Source of the DNA: Bacteroidales bacterium
GTDB lineage: Bacteria; Bacteroidota; Bacteroidia; Bacteroidales; ML635J-15
Assembly (NCBI GenBank): GCA_017617125.1
Contig: JAFZWY010000023.1
Span: forward strand, 1 to 58,777
Direction: 5' to 3'
Length of the DNA stretch: 58,777 nt
A program made the position numbers and the translations under genes. Shown in pieces: positions 25,401 through 33,952 of this stretch (positions are counted from its first letter, which is position 1; each line of letters opens with the position of its first letter). The notes below the pieces were generated by a model. The model worked only from the letters and a program-made list of their open reading frames with translations. It was not told the DNA's origin and made no database searches.

Positions 25401-25850
25401 ATGACAAAAATAAGAGTAACAAAAATATTCGAATTCGACACTGCCCACGCTTTGCACAACTACGACGGGCTATGCAGCAACATTCACGGACACACCTACA
25501 AGCTTCATGTAACAGTAATTGGTGAACCTGTAAGCGATGTCAATTCGCCAAAATACGGAATGGTTGTCGACTTTGGCGTACTAAAGAACAAAATAAAGGA
25601 AAACATTGTCGACAAGTTCGACCACAGCATAATCGTAAGTCGCAGCGAAGCCTCCAGTTTCACCGATGGCGACAAGCCAATTTTCAGAAGATTACATATA
25701 GTTGATTTTCAGCCTACTGCCGAAAATATTGTTGCGCATTTCGCCAGCCTAATAAAGCCGTTGCTTCCCGAAGGCGTCGAACTTTTCAGCCTTAGGCTCT
25801 ACGAAACTTCAACGTCGTTTGCCGAATGGTACGCGTCGGACAACTGCTAA
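25401..25850 (+). CDS. queD: 6-carboxy-5,6,7,8-tetrahydropterin synthase
   Basis: The product has 149 residues. ATG 25401 (MTKIRVTKIFEFDTAHAL) was chosen; an upstream TTG lies inside the patatin gene. The T-fold signature is complete: DTAHAL with a Zn-binding His, catalytic Cys and HGH in CSNIHGHTYKL, and the late LRLYETSTSFAEW with the substrate-binding Glu. The enzyme converts dihydroneopterin triphosphate to 6-carboxytetrahydropterin for queuosine (7-deazaguanine) synthesis. No other queuosine gene is in the window. Eukaryotic-type PTPS is the alternative, but the Cys spacing (C-x3-HGH) fits QueD. Confidence 0.93.
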   Translation: MTKIRVTKIFEFDTAHALHNYDGLCSNIHGHTYKLHVTVIGEPVSDVNSPKYGMVVDFGVLKNKIKENIVDKFDHSIIVSRSEASSFTDGDKPIFRRLHIVDFQPTAENIVAHFASLIKPLLPEGVELFSLRLYETSTSFAEWYASDNC

Positions 25851-25856
25851 TACGGA

Positions 25857-26315
25857 CTACCTTATCCTGTCGATAGACCTAACCAGAGCCTCGTCCTTGG
25901 CTATTCCTCTTATTGCCAACGCAATAAATATTGCTGCAACCATCGGCAGAACAACAAGTACGCTCGTGTGATAGTTTGTAGTAAACTTCTCTGATGCCTG
26001 ATATAGGAAGAAGAAAGCCAATCCAGAGCAACCAAGCGCCAGAATAGCATTGAAAATACTCATACGAATCTGCAAAACCCTATGACGGTACATAAATATC
26101 GTCAGAAGCAATATAAACACCACAACCGACAATAATATCAGCAGCGGCAACGTAGAGTAGTGCTCTTCGCCGAAATCCACGCCATACAATCCCATAGGAA
26201 CATCCGAAATCCCTGTTTCGGTCTGCATTTCAAGGCTTCCGAATGGTACAAAATAAAAAATTGACATGCATATCAGCGCAAGTAGCAAAAATAACGTTTG
26301 AATTCTCTGTATCAT
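25857..26315 (-). CDS. DUF4293 family four-helix membrane protein
   Basis: The product has 152 residues. ATG 26315 gives the family start MIQRIQTLFLLLALI. Four membrane helices are visible (about residues 5-25, 55-80, 90-112 and 120-142), with one extracytoplasmic loop between helices one and two. The family occurs only in Bacteroidota and its function is unknown. The minus strand reads TACTTTTG (26338-26331) as a likely -7 box. It converges with queD, with only 6 bases between their stops and no terminator. Confidence 0.85.
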   Translation of the reverse strand: MIQRIQTLFLLLALICMSIFYFVPFGSLEMQTETGISDVPMGLYGVDFGEEHYSTLPLLILLSVVVFILLLTIFMYRHRVLQIRMSIFNAILALGCSGLAFFFLYQASEKFTTNYHTSVLVVLPMVAAIFIALAIRGIAKDEALVRSIDRIR

Positions 26316-26399
26316 AAACCAAATTTTTCGCAAAAGTAACTTTTATTTCCTTACAAAACCCTCCATAACACAATCTTTACGAAAAAAAGAAAAATTTAT

Positions 26400-26429
26400 T
26401 TGTCGGCACAAAAAAATGTATTACCTTTG
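26400..26429 (+). promoter_or_regulatory. Promoter of tRNA-Pro
   Basis: TTG at 26400-26402, exactly 19 bases, TACCTTTG at 26422-26429. The predicted start is near 26436, a few bases before the tRNA. Confidence 0.8.
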
Positions 26430-26441
26430 CACTCGCTTTTG

Positions 26442-26516
26442 CGGGGTGTAGCGCAGTCCGGTTAGCGCACCTGCTTTGGGAGCAGGGGGTCGCCAGTTCG
26501 AATCTGGCCACCCCGA
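26442..26516 (+). tRNA. tRNA-Pro(UGG)
   Basis: A 75-base cloverleaf. The acceptor is CGGGGTG / CACCCCG with discriminator A. The anticodon arm is CCTGC-TTTGGGA-GCAGG, which places TGG as the anticodon. The T arm is GCCAG-TTCGAAT-CTGGC. The first pair is C:G, as usual for bacterial proline tRNA. CCA is not encoded. Confidence 0.96.
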
Positions 26517-26527
26517 CAAAACAAGAA

Positions 26528-26552
26528 AAGCCTTCATTTGAAGGCTTTTTTA
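26528..26552 (+). terminator. Terminator after tRNA-Pro
   Basis: Perfect 8-pair stem AAGCCTTC / GAAGGCTT, loop ATTT, then TTTTATTTT. It begins 11 bases after the tRNA. Confidence 0.9.
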
Positions 26553-26658
26553 TTTTCAAATCATAATCTTAACCTCGAATCCTCAAGAATATTCATAGCA
26601 ACACGCAATTGCTTGTTGCTATATGATAAACGATAAAATCAAACTGAAACAAAAAATA

Positions 26659-27612
26659 CTATTTTCTCATCTCGAACAATCCCTTTTCAAGAATGTTCCG
26701 TATACCATCCTCAAGCTTTACTAGCGGACGACCAAGGACCTTCAGCATATCGGAATTGTCGGGGCAACGACGCTTCATGTCGCCTTCTGGTAATGGAGGC
26801 AAATACTCTATTTCCGACTTGGAGCCTGTGATACCTATTATTATATTAGCAAGTTCAAGCACCGATGTCTCGCGCGAATTGCCGATATTTACAACATCGT
26901 TTATAAATAGGTCGTCGTAAGCAATCTTTACAGTAGCATCGATGTTGTCGTCGATGTAGCAGAAAGTACGGCTTTGCGAGCCATCACCATATATTGATAT
27001 GTTTTCGCCCCGCAATGCCATGTTGAGGAACTTGCTGATGACGAAATCCTTGCTCTGTTTTGGTCCGTAAGTGTTGAAAAAACGGAAAATCGTATAATCC
27101 AAACCATATTCCTTGTGGTACGAGCGCAGGAAAACCTCACCTGCATTCTTCACCACTGCGTAAGGCACACGCGAGTTGAGCGGCGTATTGTGAGCGTTCT
27201 GCGGGAACTCCACCGGGTCGCCATACACTTCGGACGACGATGCATAAAAGACTCGCTTTACTCCCCTATCCTTACTTATCTTGCAAACATTCTCGATTCC
27301 TCGCAAGTCCTCTAGCACGCGTATAGGGTGCATCTGGGTACGATTCACACCCACTACCGCTGCATAGTGGAACACATAGTCGACCTTGTAGGATATCATT
27401 ACCTCGAGAACTGTCCTATAGTCGTTTACATCTCCTTCTACAAAATACAGATTGTCCCTCGCAGGAGGCAACTTACGGGCATCCCCTGTCGAAAGGTTAT
27501 CAAGGATAACCACTAGGTTAGAAGTATCCTCTGAAAGTCGCTCTGCAAGAGCACTGGCAATGAATCCCGCACCGCCAGTTACAAGTATGTGCCTCTCATA
27601 TTTCTGCTTCAT
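26659..27612 (-). CDS. NAD-dependent sugar-nucleotide epimerase/dehydratase
   Basis: The product has 317 residues. ATG 27612 (MKQKYERHILVTGGAGFIA) leaves a 4-base gap to the upstream transporter gene. It is an extended SDR: NAD-binding TGGAGFIA, a middle DNLSTG, catalytic Ser in YASSSEVYG and YxxxK in PYAVVKNAGE. The substrate side (RFFNTYGPKQ, then YGDGSQSRTFCYIDD) matches UDP-glucose 4-epimerase, UDP-xylose synthase and dTDP-glucose dehydratase relatives; SRTFCYIDD is often seen in UDP-glucuronate decarboxylases. The substrate is not decided by sequence. It is downstream of an RND/MMPL transporter, which may export the product of the pathway. Confidence 0.87.
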   Translation of the reverse strand: MKQKYERHILVTGGAGFIASALAERLSEDTSNLVVILDNLSTGDARKLPPARDNLYFVEGDVNDYRTVLEVMISYKVDYVFHYAAVVGVNRTQMHPIRVLEDLRGIENVCKISKDRGVKRVFYASSSEVYGDPVEFPQNAHNTPLNSRVPYAVVKNAGEVFLRSYHKEYGLDYTIFRFFNTYGPKQSKDFVISKFLNMALRGENISIYGDGSQSRTFCYIDDNIDATVKIAYDDLFINDVVNIGNSRETSVLELANIIIGITGSKSEIEYLPPLPEGDMKRRCPDNSDMLKVLGRPLVKLEDGIRNILEKGLFEMRK

Positions 27613-27616
27613 ACGC

Positions 27617-30040
27617 CTATTTTTCATACAAGTCATCCTCTCCTTCCATTTTAAGCTCATCGAGGTCAATCTCGTCCTCCTCGTTATATATCTGCAGGAA
27701 TTGTTCTCCAAATACTTTCTTGTTGAAATGATGCTCGAGCGTCATCAGTAGCGATGGCAACAGGACTATATTGGAAAACATAGCGACAAAAAGTGCCGTC
27801 GAAACCAATATTCCCATCGACTGAGCTCCACCCCAGTCGGAAATAATGAACATTCCGAATCCTAAAACAAGAATTATAGATGTATATATCATGCTCATGC
27901 CAGTTTCCGACAGTGCATTTCTCACAGAAACACCTATGTTTCCGTCGGAATGCTTCAGTTCCTGGCTGTATTTTGCAAGGTAATGTATAGTATCGTCGAC
28001 CGAAATACCAAACGCTATGCTAAATACCAATACGGTAGACGGCTTAATTGGAATGCCGAAGTATCCCATAATGCCGGCGGTAACAATCATTGGTATCATA
28101 TTAGGGATAAGTGAAAGCAATGTCACCTTTACAGACCTAAACATTACGAACAAGAACAAAGCGATCACCAATACTGCAAGCGCAAGACTTATAAACAGAT
28201 TCTTTGTCAGATAAGTCGTACCAGTATAGTTCATAATGGAATTACCAGTTACTATGGTCTCGTAACGATCGGCAGGGAACACCTCATCGATATCCTTTTT
28301 CAGCAAAGGCAGAAGTTCCTCAATACGGTCGCAGCCGACATCCTTGATATTCATGCTAACACGAGTAGCAGTACGGGTACTGTCGATAAACGACTTTTCG
28401 AGTCCCATGCCCTTCATGTCAGGCATCCTCTTCATTATTGTCGAATATGTATCGGGCGATGGCGGCAATTCGTAGCTGTTTCCTGCCCTAAGCGACTGGT
28501 ATAGGAACTTCACCGCATCGGCAATCGATAGCGACCTCGACAGTTCCGGATATTTTGCCAGCTTATGCTGCAGCGAATCAAGACGCTCGATCTGGTCGAC
28601 ATAGTCGAGGTCGTTGCGCAAGGTATCCTTTGATATTACAACAATCTCGATAGGCGAAACTCCACCGAAATTATCCTCGAGGAACCTTGTATCGACACAG
28701 AGTCGACTATCATCCGGAATATCGTCGAGGATATATCCGGCACGATCGATTAGGAAAAGTCCTGCCAGCATTACTACTGCCAATGTTATGAAGACAGTAT
28801 AAACTCTCGGACGTTTATATGTTACGATATTCTCGATCTTTGCGACAATGCCTGTAATAACCTTGTTGTCGATATGCTTAGTAGCTTTCACTGAAGGCGG
28901 CTTGCTGAGACTGAAGAATATTGGAATTATCTGCAACGAAAGCAGGAATACCGTCATTATGCCCAACGATGCCACAACGCCAAATTCTATAAGCAAACTA
29001 TTAGAAGTAATGATAAACGTTGCGAAACCGCAAGCCGTTGTAAGGTTGGTTACAAACGACGCATTTCCGATCTTGCATATTGTGCGATGCAAAGCCATTA
29101 CCTTGCGCCCGTGCAACTTGTACTCGGCGTGGTACTTGTTGAACATATAGATAATGTTCGGAATTCCGATTACTATCAGTAACGGCGGAATCATCGATGT
29201 CAGGATTGTGACCTGATATCCGAACAGCACCATGTAGCCGAATACCCATACAAGACTTAGCGCCACCACGATGAGCGAGGCGAAAATAATCTTGAACGAG
29301 CGGAAGAATATGTAAAGTATTACTACACAAACAAACACTGCAAGCAGCGTGAATATAAGGAGTTCCTTCTTTATCAGGTTGGTAATTTCTGTACGAATGT
29401 ACGGATGTCCCGAAATATGGACATCTACATTTGCATTCTCGGAATATTTTACAATTATGTCCTCGATTTCTGCCACCGACTTCTGACGCTGCGAACTATT
29501 GAGGATTTCCGGATCAAGAGTTACGGTAAACAGGAATACGTTTGTATCGTTGCTATAAAGCAGATTAGTATAGAAAGGCAAACCGAAGAACAGATTGCTT
29601 GCGCTGTCGAGTTCGGCTTGCGACGATATGGATTCGTCGAATATTTTCTCTGGCTGGTAAGCACGACGTTTGCCCCCGTTTCCATCGTCGACGGTAGCCA
29701 TGCGTAGGTTTATCGCCTCAAGCGGTCCGAATGTAAGACGTACATCCTTATGCGCCTTTATCTGTTTGTCTAGTTCCCTGAACTTTTCGAAGTGAGCATA
29801 GTCGGTGAGCAATTTGCTGTCGTTGATGCCTATAGCTATAGCATTCGCCTCATCGCCGAATAGTTCTTTGAACTTTTTATTCTGCAGATATACCTCATCG
29901 TCCTCCGAAAGCATTCGCGCATATCCGTAATCCATACGAACATGCAACGCCTCATAGCCAAGGAATAGCGTTACCAGCGCTATGGCGGCTATAAGGTAGT
30001 ACTTCCGCCTCAATATCAACCGTGCAATTTTCTGCCACAT
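27617..30040 (-). CDS. RND/MMPL superfamily transporter with SSD-like domains
   Basis: The product has 807 residues. ATG 30040 (MWQKIARLIL) was chosen over a TTG two codons upstream. There are two similar halves, each with one helix, a large periplasmic domain and a bundle of five helices (first half from about residue 225, second from about residue 630). Charged residues within helices (GISVDDTIHYLAKY in the second half) resemble the proton-relay helix of RND pumps. The family includes HpnN-like and MmpL lipid exporters. The last 40 residues are acidic and cytoplasmic. It probably moves a lipid or hydrophobic compound across the envelope; the substrate is unknown. TATCTTTG at 30071-30064 is a likely -7 box. 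Confidence 0.87.
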   Translation of the reverse strand: MWQKIARLILRRKYYLIAAIALVTLFLGYEALHVRMDYGYARMLSEDDEVYLQNKKFKELFGDEANAIAIGINDSKLLTDYAHFEKFRELDKQIKAHKDVRLTFGPLEAINLRMATVDDGNGGKRRAYQPEKIFDESISSQAELDSASNLFFGLPFYTNLLYSNDTNVFLFTVTLDPEILNSSQRQKSVAEIEDIIVKYSENANVDVHISGHPYIRTEITNLIKKELLIFTLLAVFVCVVILYIFFRSFKIIFASLIVVALSLVWVFGYMVLFGYQVTILTSMIPPLLIVIGIPNIIYMFNKYHAEYKLHGRKVMALHRTICKIGNASFVTNLTTACGFATFIITSNSLLIEFGVVASLGIMTVFLLSLQIIPIFFSLSKPPSVKATKHIDNKVITGIVAKIENIVTYKRPRVYTVFITLAVVMLAGLFLIDRAGYILDDIPDDSRLCVDTRFLEDNFGGVSPIEIVVISKDTLRNDLDYVDQIERLDSLQHKLAKYPELSRSLSIADAVKFLYQSLRAGNSYELPPSPDTYSTIMKRMPDMKGMGLEKSFIDSTRTATRVSMNIKDVGCDRIEELLPLLKKDIDEVFPADRYETIVTGNSIMNYTGTTYLTKNLFISLALAVLVIALFLFVMFRSVKVTLLSLIPNMIPMIVTAGIMGYFGIPIKPSTVLVFSIAFGISVDDTIHYLAKYSQELKHSDGNIGVSVRNALSETGMSMIYTSIILVLGFGMFIISDWGGAQSMGILVSTALFVAMFSNIVLLPSLLMTLEHHFNKKVFGEQFLQIYNEEDEIDLDELKMEGEDDLYEK

Positions 30041-30345
30041 ATCCAATTAGTTTCTAGAATTTGCAAAGATACATATTTAATACGACTCTTTTCGTTTTCT
30101 TAGCAAAAATACTTGTATTTTTTGCAATATTATCGGCTCATGGAATCTGTCGCTAATGTAACCATTTAATTTACAAGAGACAGACGCAATATGCGATGCA
30201 TTGCATTACGTCGCCACTATTGAAGCATTTGAACATTCTATTCATCAAACACACCAACCTTCTGCTCAACGAAGTTAAATTTTCAAATTTTCAAATCATC
30301 AAATTCTTATTTTTCTTACTTTTGCATCTTCAAAATTTTTAGAAG
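30041..30345. other. Intergenic region with divergent promoters and repeat remnants
   Basis: No gene is seen. It holds -7 boxes for the transporter (30064-30071, minus) and leuS (30317-30324, plus). At 30183-30212 it has a broken GACG...CGTC palindrome rich in GCAAT/GCATT words, similar in style to the intact hairpin at 36840. At 30280-30306 short TTTCAAAT / ATCAAATT words repeat. Confidence 0.6.
30317..30324 (+). promoter_or_regulatory. -7 box of leuS
   Basis: TACTTTTG matches TAnnTTTG and lies 21 bases before the ATG. No TTG is found at 19 bases upstream. Confidence 0.55.
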
Positions 30346-33300
30346 ATGGAATACAATTTTACGGAAATTGAGCGCAAATGGCGCGAATACTGGAAGAAAC
30401 ACGACACCTACAAGGCTGTTATCGACAAATCTAAGCCCAAATATTATGTTCTCGACATGTTCCCATATCCTTCGGGTGCAGGTTTGCACGTAGGACATCC
30501 GCTTGGATACATCGCTTCCGACATCTTTTCAAGATACAAGACGCTGAAAGGCTTCAACGTTTTGCACCCAATGGGCTACGATGCCTTCGGATTGCCGGCC
30601 GAACAGTACGCCATCCAGACAGGCACACATCCTGCAATAACCACCGAAAAGAATATCAACAAATACCGCGAGCAGCTCGACAACCTCGGCTTCTCGTTCG
30701 ACTGGAGCCGCGAAGTGCGCACCAGCGATCCCAAATATTACAAGTGGACACAGTGGACCTTCATTCAGCTTTTCAACAGTTTCTACTGCAATGTATGCAA
30801 GAAAGCCCGTCCAATCGCAGAACTTACTGCCGAATTTGCCAAGAACGGAACAAAAAACATCGACGCAGCCTGCACCGATGACCTTTCGTTCACAGCCGAC
30901 GAATGGAATTCGTGGGACGAGAAAAAGCAGCAGCAGGTTCTTATGAACTACCGTCTTGCCTACCTCGCCGACATTCCTGTAAACTGGTGTCCGAAACTCG
31001 GCACAGTGCTTGCCAACGACGAAGTTGTCGACGGTCTGTCGGTACGTGGTGGCTACCCTGTTGAGCGTAAGAAAATGCGCCAGTGGTCGTTGAGAATTAC
31101 AGCCTACGCACAGAGGTTGCTCGACGGACTTAACACCGTTGATTTCCCAGAACCAGTAAAGGACATACAGAACAACTGGATAGGTCGTAGCGAAGGTGCT
31201 TCGGTATTCTTCGAAATCGAAGGCCGCAGCGAAAAAATGGAAATCTTCACTACACGTCCCGATACCATTTTCGGCGTTTCGTTCATGGTAATTGCACCCG
31301 AACACGACCTTGCTCTTTCGCTCGCTACAGACGAGTACCGCGCAAAAGTCGAGGAATATGTAACCTGGGCAAAGAACCGTTCCGATGTTGAACGTATGGC
31401 AGAGAAGAAAGTCAGCGGACAAATGACTGGTTCTTACGCAATTAACCCTTTCACAAAAGAACGTATTCCAATCTTCATAGCCGACTATGTATTAATAGGT
31501 TACGGTACCGGCGCAATTATGGCAGTTCCTGCACACGATAGCCGCGACTTCGCTTTCGCACGTCATTTCAACCTGCCTATTTCGCAGGTAGTTGCAAAGG
31601 AAGGTGCCGAAATAGTTCCTACCGACCAATGGACAGAATCGTTCGATTCGAAGGACGGCATACTTATGAATTCCGATTTCCTCAACGGATTGCGCGTAAA
31701 GCAGGCCATCAAGGCGATGAACGACCGCATCGAGGAAATGGGCATTGGCAAACGCAAAGTAAACTACCGTCTGCGTGATGCTATTTTCAGCCGTCAGCGC
31801 TACTGGGGTGAACCCTTCCCGATTTACTATAAGGACGGAATCCCCTACCCGCTAGATGAATCGAAACTTCCGCTCGAACTTCCAGAAGTCGACAAGTATT
31901 TGCCAACCGAAACTGGTGAACCTCCACTGGCACGTGCAAAGAACTGGTGTACTCCCGAAGGCTACAAATACGAAACCTCCACAATGCCAGGATTTGCTGG
32001 TTCGTCGGCATACTATCTGCGTTACACCGACCCGCACAACGACGAGATGATTTTCTCGCCCGAAGCCGTAAACTACTGGCAGAATGTTGACCTTTACATC
32101 GGTGGTCGCGAACATGCAACCGGACACCTTATATATTCACGCTTCTGGAACAAGTTCCTCTACGACCTCGGATTGGTTCCAAACGAAGAACCATACAAGA
32201 AGCTTATCAACCAGGGTATGATTCAGGGTCGGTCGAACTTCGTTTACCGCGTCAGCAGTTTCGAAAAGATGGCCGAATACAAGGTTTGGCAGCTACTGAA
32301 GGACAAGAAAATGGGTGTTGAATTCAAGGAAGACTACAAGGACGGCAAGCGTCGTTTCGACTTCTTCTGCGACGAAAAGAAGATACTCATCGAAATCAAG
32401 CGCGAACATTCGCTCGAAAAGGTTGCCGAAGCCTACAGCGAATATGCAAAGGACAAGGGATATAGAATTCTGCTTATTTCTATATTCGATGTTATGAACC
32501 ATATCGATGCGGTTGAGCAGAAGATTAAGGACCTTGTTGCTGGCGGCGATGTTCCCGAATTCGAGGAAGGCGAAGCATTCGTTCCGATTAATTTGTTCAT
32601 TTCCAAGAACATTCCTGGTCGCGAAGAATTCACAGTTCCGATTCATGTTGACATCAACATTGTAAGCAACGACATTCTTGACATTGAAAAGTTCCGCCAG
32701 TGGAGACCCGACTTCAACGATGCACAGTTTGTACTCGAAGACGGAAAATATGTCTGCGGATGGGAAATCGAGAAGATGTCGAAGTCGATGTACAATGTTC
32801 AGAACCCCGACGACCTTGTAGAACGCTACGGAGCCGACACCTTGAGATTGTACGAAATGTTCCTCGGCCCTGTCGAGCAGGCAAAGCCTTGGGATACCAA
32901 CGGAATCGAAGGTGTTGCAAGGTTCATAAAGAAGTTCTGGCGTATGTTCCACGACGACGACAACAATTTCTGCGTAACCGACGAAAAGGCAACGCCAGCC
33001 GAACTGAAAGCGCTCCACAACACAATAAAGAAGGTAACCGACGACATTGAGCGTTTCTCGTTCAACACCTGTGTAAGCTGCTTTATGATTTGCTGCAACG
33101 ACCTTGGCAAGTGCAACAAGCGCGAAATCCTTGAACCGCTTTGCGTTCTTATTTCGCCCTACGCACCGCACATCGCCGAAGAACTGTGGCATGAACTCGG
33201 ACACGACACATCGGTAACCAAGGCCCAGTGGCCGGAATACAACGAGGCATTCACCAAGGAAACCACCTTCACCTACCCTATTTCGTTCAACGGAAAGATG

Positions 33301-33453
33301 CGTTTCAACCTCGAACTTCCGCTCGACATGAACCCGAAACAAATCGAGGACACCGTAATGGCAAACGACCTTACAAAGAAATATACCGACGGAAAGCAGG
33401 TTGCAAAGGTCATCGTTGTTCCGAAGAAAATCGTGAATATCGTTGTAAAATAA
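30346..33453 (+). CDS. leuS: Leucyl-tRNA synthetase with an inserted nuclease-like domain
   Basis: The product has 1035 residues. All core parts are present: HVGH at residues 48-51 in [12 protein letters not shown], the CP1 editing domain ([24 protein letters not shown]), KMSKS at 810-814, and the anticodon and C-terminal domains to the end. It charges tRNA-Leu and hydrolyses mischarged products. It is about 100 residues longer than I expect for a Bacteroidota LeuRS. The extra part is residues about 637-746, just before the [15 protein letters not shown] segment that leads to KMSKS. There is no frameshift, and codon use inside the insert is like the rest. The insert has D672, E683 and K685 of a PD-(D/E)XK core and is described separately. 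Confidence 0.96.
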   Translation: MEYNFTEIERKWREYWKKHDTYKAVIDKSKPKYYVLDMFPYPSGAGLHVGHPLGYIASDIFSRYKTLKGFNVLHPMGYDAFGLPAEQYAIQTGTHPAITTEKNINKYREQLDNLGFSFDWSREVRTSDPKYYKWTQWTFIQLFNSFYCNVCKKARPIAELTAEFAKNGTKNIDAACTDDLSFTADEWNSWDEKKQQQVLMNYRLAYLADIPVNWCPKLGTVLANDEVVDGLSVRGGYPVERKKMRQWSLRITAYAQRLLDGLNTVDFPEPVKDIQNNWIGRSEGASVFFEIEGRSEKMEIFTTRPDTIFGVSFMVIAPEHDLALSLATDEYRAKVEEYVTWAKNRSDVERMAEKKVSGQMTGSYAINPFTKERIPIFIADYVLIGYGTGAIMAVPAHDSRDFAFARHFNLPISQVVAKEGAEIVPTDQWTESFDSKDGILMNSDFLNGLRVKQAIKAMNDRIEEMGIGKRKVNYRLRDAIFSRQRYWGEPFPIYYKDGIPYPLDESKLPLELPEVDKYLPTETGEPPLARAKNWCTPEGYKYETSTMPGFAGSSAYYLRYTDPHNDEMIFSPEAVNYWQNVDLYIGGREHATGHLIYSRFWNKFLYDLGLVPNEEPYKKLINQGMIQGRSNFVYRVSSFEKMAEYKVWQLLKDKKMGVEFKEDYKDGKRRFDFFCDEKKILIEIKREHSLEKVAEAYSEYAKDKGYRILLISIFDVMNHIDAVEQKIKDLVAGGDVPEFEEGEAFVPINLFISKNIPGREEFTVPIHVDINIVSNDILDIEKFRQWRPDFNDAQFVLEDGKYVCGWEIEKMSKSMYNVQNPDDLVERYGADTLRLYEMFLGPVEQAKPWDTNGIEGVARFIKKFWRMFHDDDNNFCVTDEKATPAELKALHNTIKKVTDDIERFSFNTCVSCFMICCNDLGKCNKREILEPLCVLISPYAPHIAEELWHELGHDTSVTKAQWPEYNEAFTKETTFTYPISFNGKMRFNLELPLDMNPKQIEDTVMANDLTKKYTDGKQVAKVIVVPKKIVNIVVK
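32254..32583 (+). other. PD-(D/E)XK-like domain inserted in LeuRS
   Basis: This covers residues about 637-746. Predicted order of elements: helix 638-655 ([17 protein letters not shown]), strand 658-664, strand 669-675 (RRFDFFC), strand 679-685 (KILIEIK), helix 689-704, strand 706-713 (YRILLIS), helix 718-732. That is the alpha-beta-beta-beta-alpha-beta core of restriction-endonuclease-like folds, with D672, E683 and K685 in the D...ExK arrangement, as in DUF559 or GxxExxY proteins. The flanking text NFVYRV and FISKN continues the normal LeuRS sequence on either side. It lacks intein splice motifs, so it should stay in the mature enzyme. Confidence 0.65.
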
Positions 33454-33470
33454 CAAGATACGAAAGCAAA

Positions 33471-33506
33471 AAAGTCAGCAAGCCAAATTCTTGCTGACTT
33501 TTTTTA
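33471..33506 (+). terminator. Terminator of leuS
   Basis: Perfect 12-pair stem AAAGTCAGCAAG / CTTGCTGACTTT with a 7-base loop, followed by a T-run. Confidence 0.93.
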
Positions 33507-33546
33507 TTCATAGAAATTAGGTTGCAAAATCTACCTAAAATAAATT

Positions 33547-33576
33547 TTGTTTATCAAAAATAAAGCAGTAATTTTG
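33547..33576 (+). promoter_or_regulatory. Promoter of rpsO
   Basis: TTG at 33547-33549, exactly 19 bases, TAATTTTG at 33569-33576. The leader is about 24 bases. Confidence 0.8.
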
Positions 33577-33606
33577 CGCCGTTTTTTTAATTATAAATTA
33601 TAAGTG

Positions 33607-33882
33607 ATGAAGAATTATTTAGATTCAGAAAAGAAGAAAGAAATCTTTTCAAAACACGGGAAGTCTAATACAGACACTGGCTCAGCTGAGTCACAAATAG
33701 CCTTATTTTCCTACCGTATCAGTCACTTAACCGAGCACCTGAAGTCGAACCGCAAGGATTTCAGTACTCAGCGTGCCTTGACTGGTCTTGTAGGTAAGAG
33801 AAGAAAATTACTCGATTATCTGAAGACCAAGGATATCGAAAGATACAGGGCTATAGTTAAAGAATTAGGCTTACGTCGTTAA
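33607..33882 (+). CDS. rpsO: 30S ribosomal protein S15
   Basis: The product has 91 residues, close to the usual 89. ATG 33607 was chosen over GTG 33604. Family signatures are TGSAESQIALFSYRISHLTEHL, the basic KSNRKDFSTQRAL, and GLVGKRRKLLDYLK. It binds 16S rRNA helices 20-22 early in small-subunit assembly and takes part in subunit bridging. As in many bacteria it precedes pnp, but here a terminator separates them, so pnp may depend on read-through or its own promoter. Confidence 0.97.
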   Translation: MKNYLDSEKKKEIFSKHGKSNTDTGSAESQIALFSYRISHLTEHLKSNRKDFSTQRALTGLVGKRRKLLDYLKTKDIERYRAIVKELGLRR

Positions 33883-33889
33883 GACATTC

Positions 33890-33926
33890 GGAAAGCAAGA
33901 CAAATGTTTTGCTTTCCTTTTTTATT
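33890..33926 (+). terminator. Terminator between rpsO and pnp
   Basis: Stem GGAAAGCAA / TTGCTTTCC, then a T-run (TTTTTTATTT). It may also act as an mRNA processing site ahead of pnp. Confidence 0.85.
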
Positions 33927-33952
33927 TGCAAATTAATTAAACACAATAGATA

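Noticed and set aside
32254..32583. Intein or homing endonuclease in LeuRS
   Set aside because: There are no splice-block residues (no C-terminal His-Asn) and the insert is too short for a HINT domain; LAGLIDADG or HNH motifs are absent.
32293..33456. A 387-codon open frame antisense to leuS
   Set aside because: It mirrors the codon bias of leuS, has no recognisable domain and is Cys/Val/Phe-rich in the way antisense frames are.
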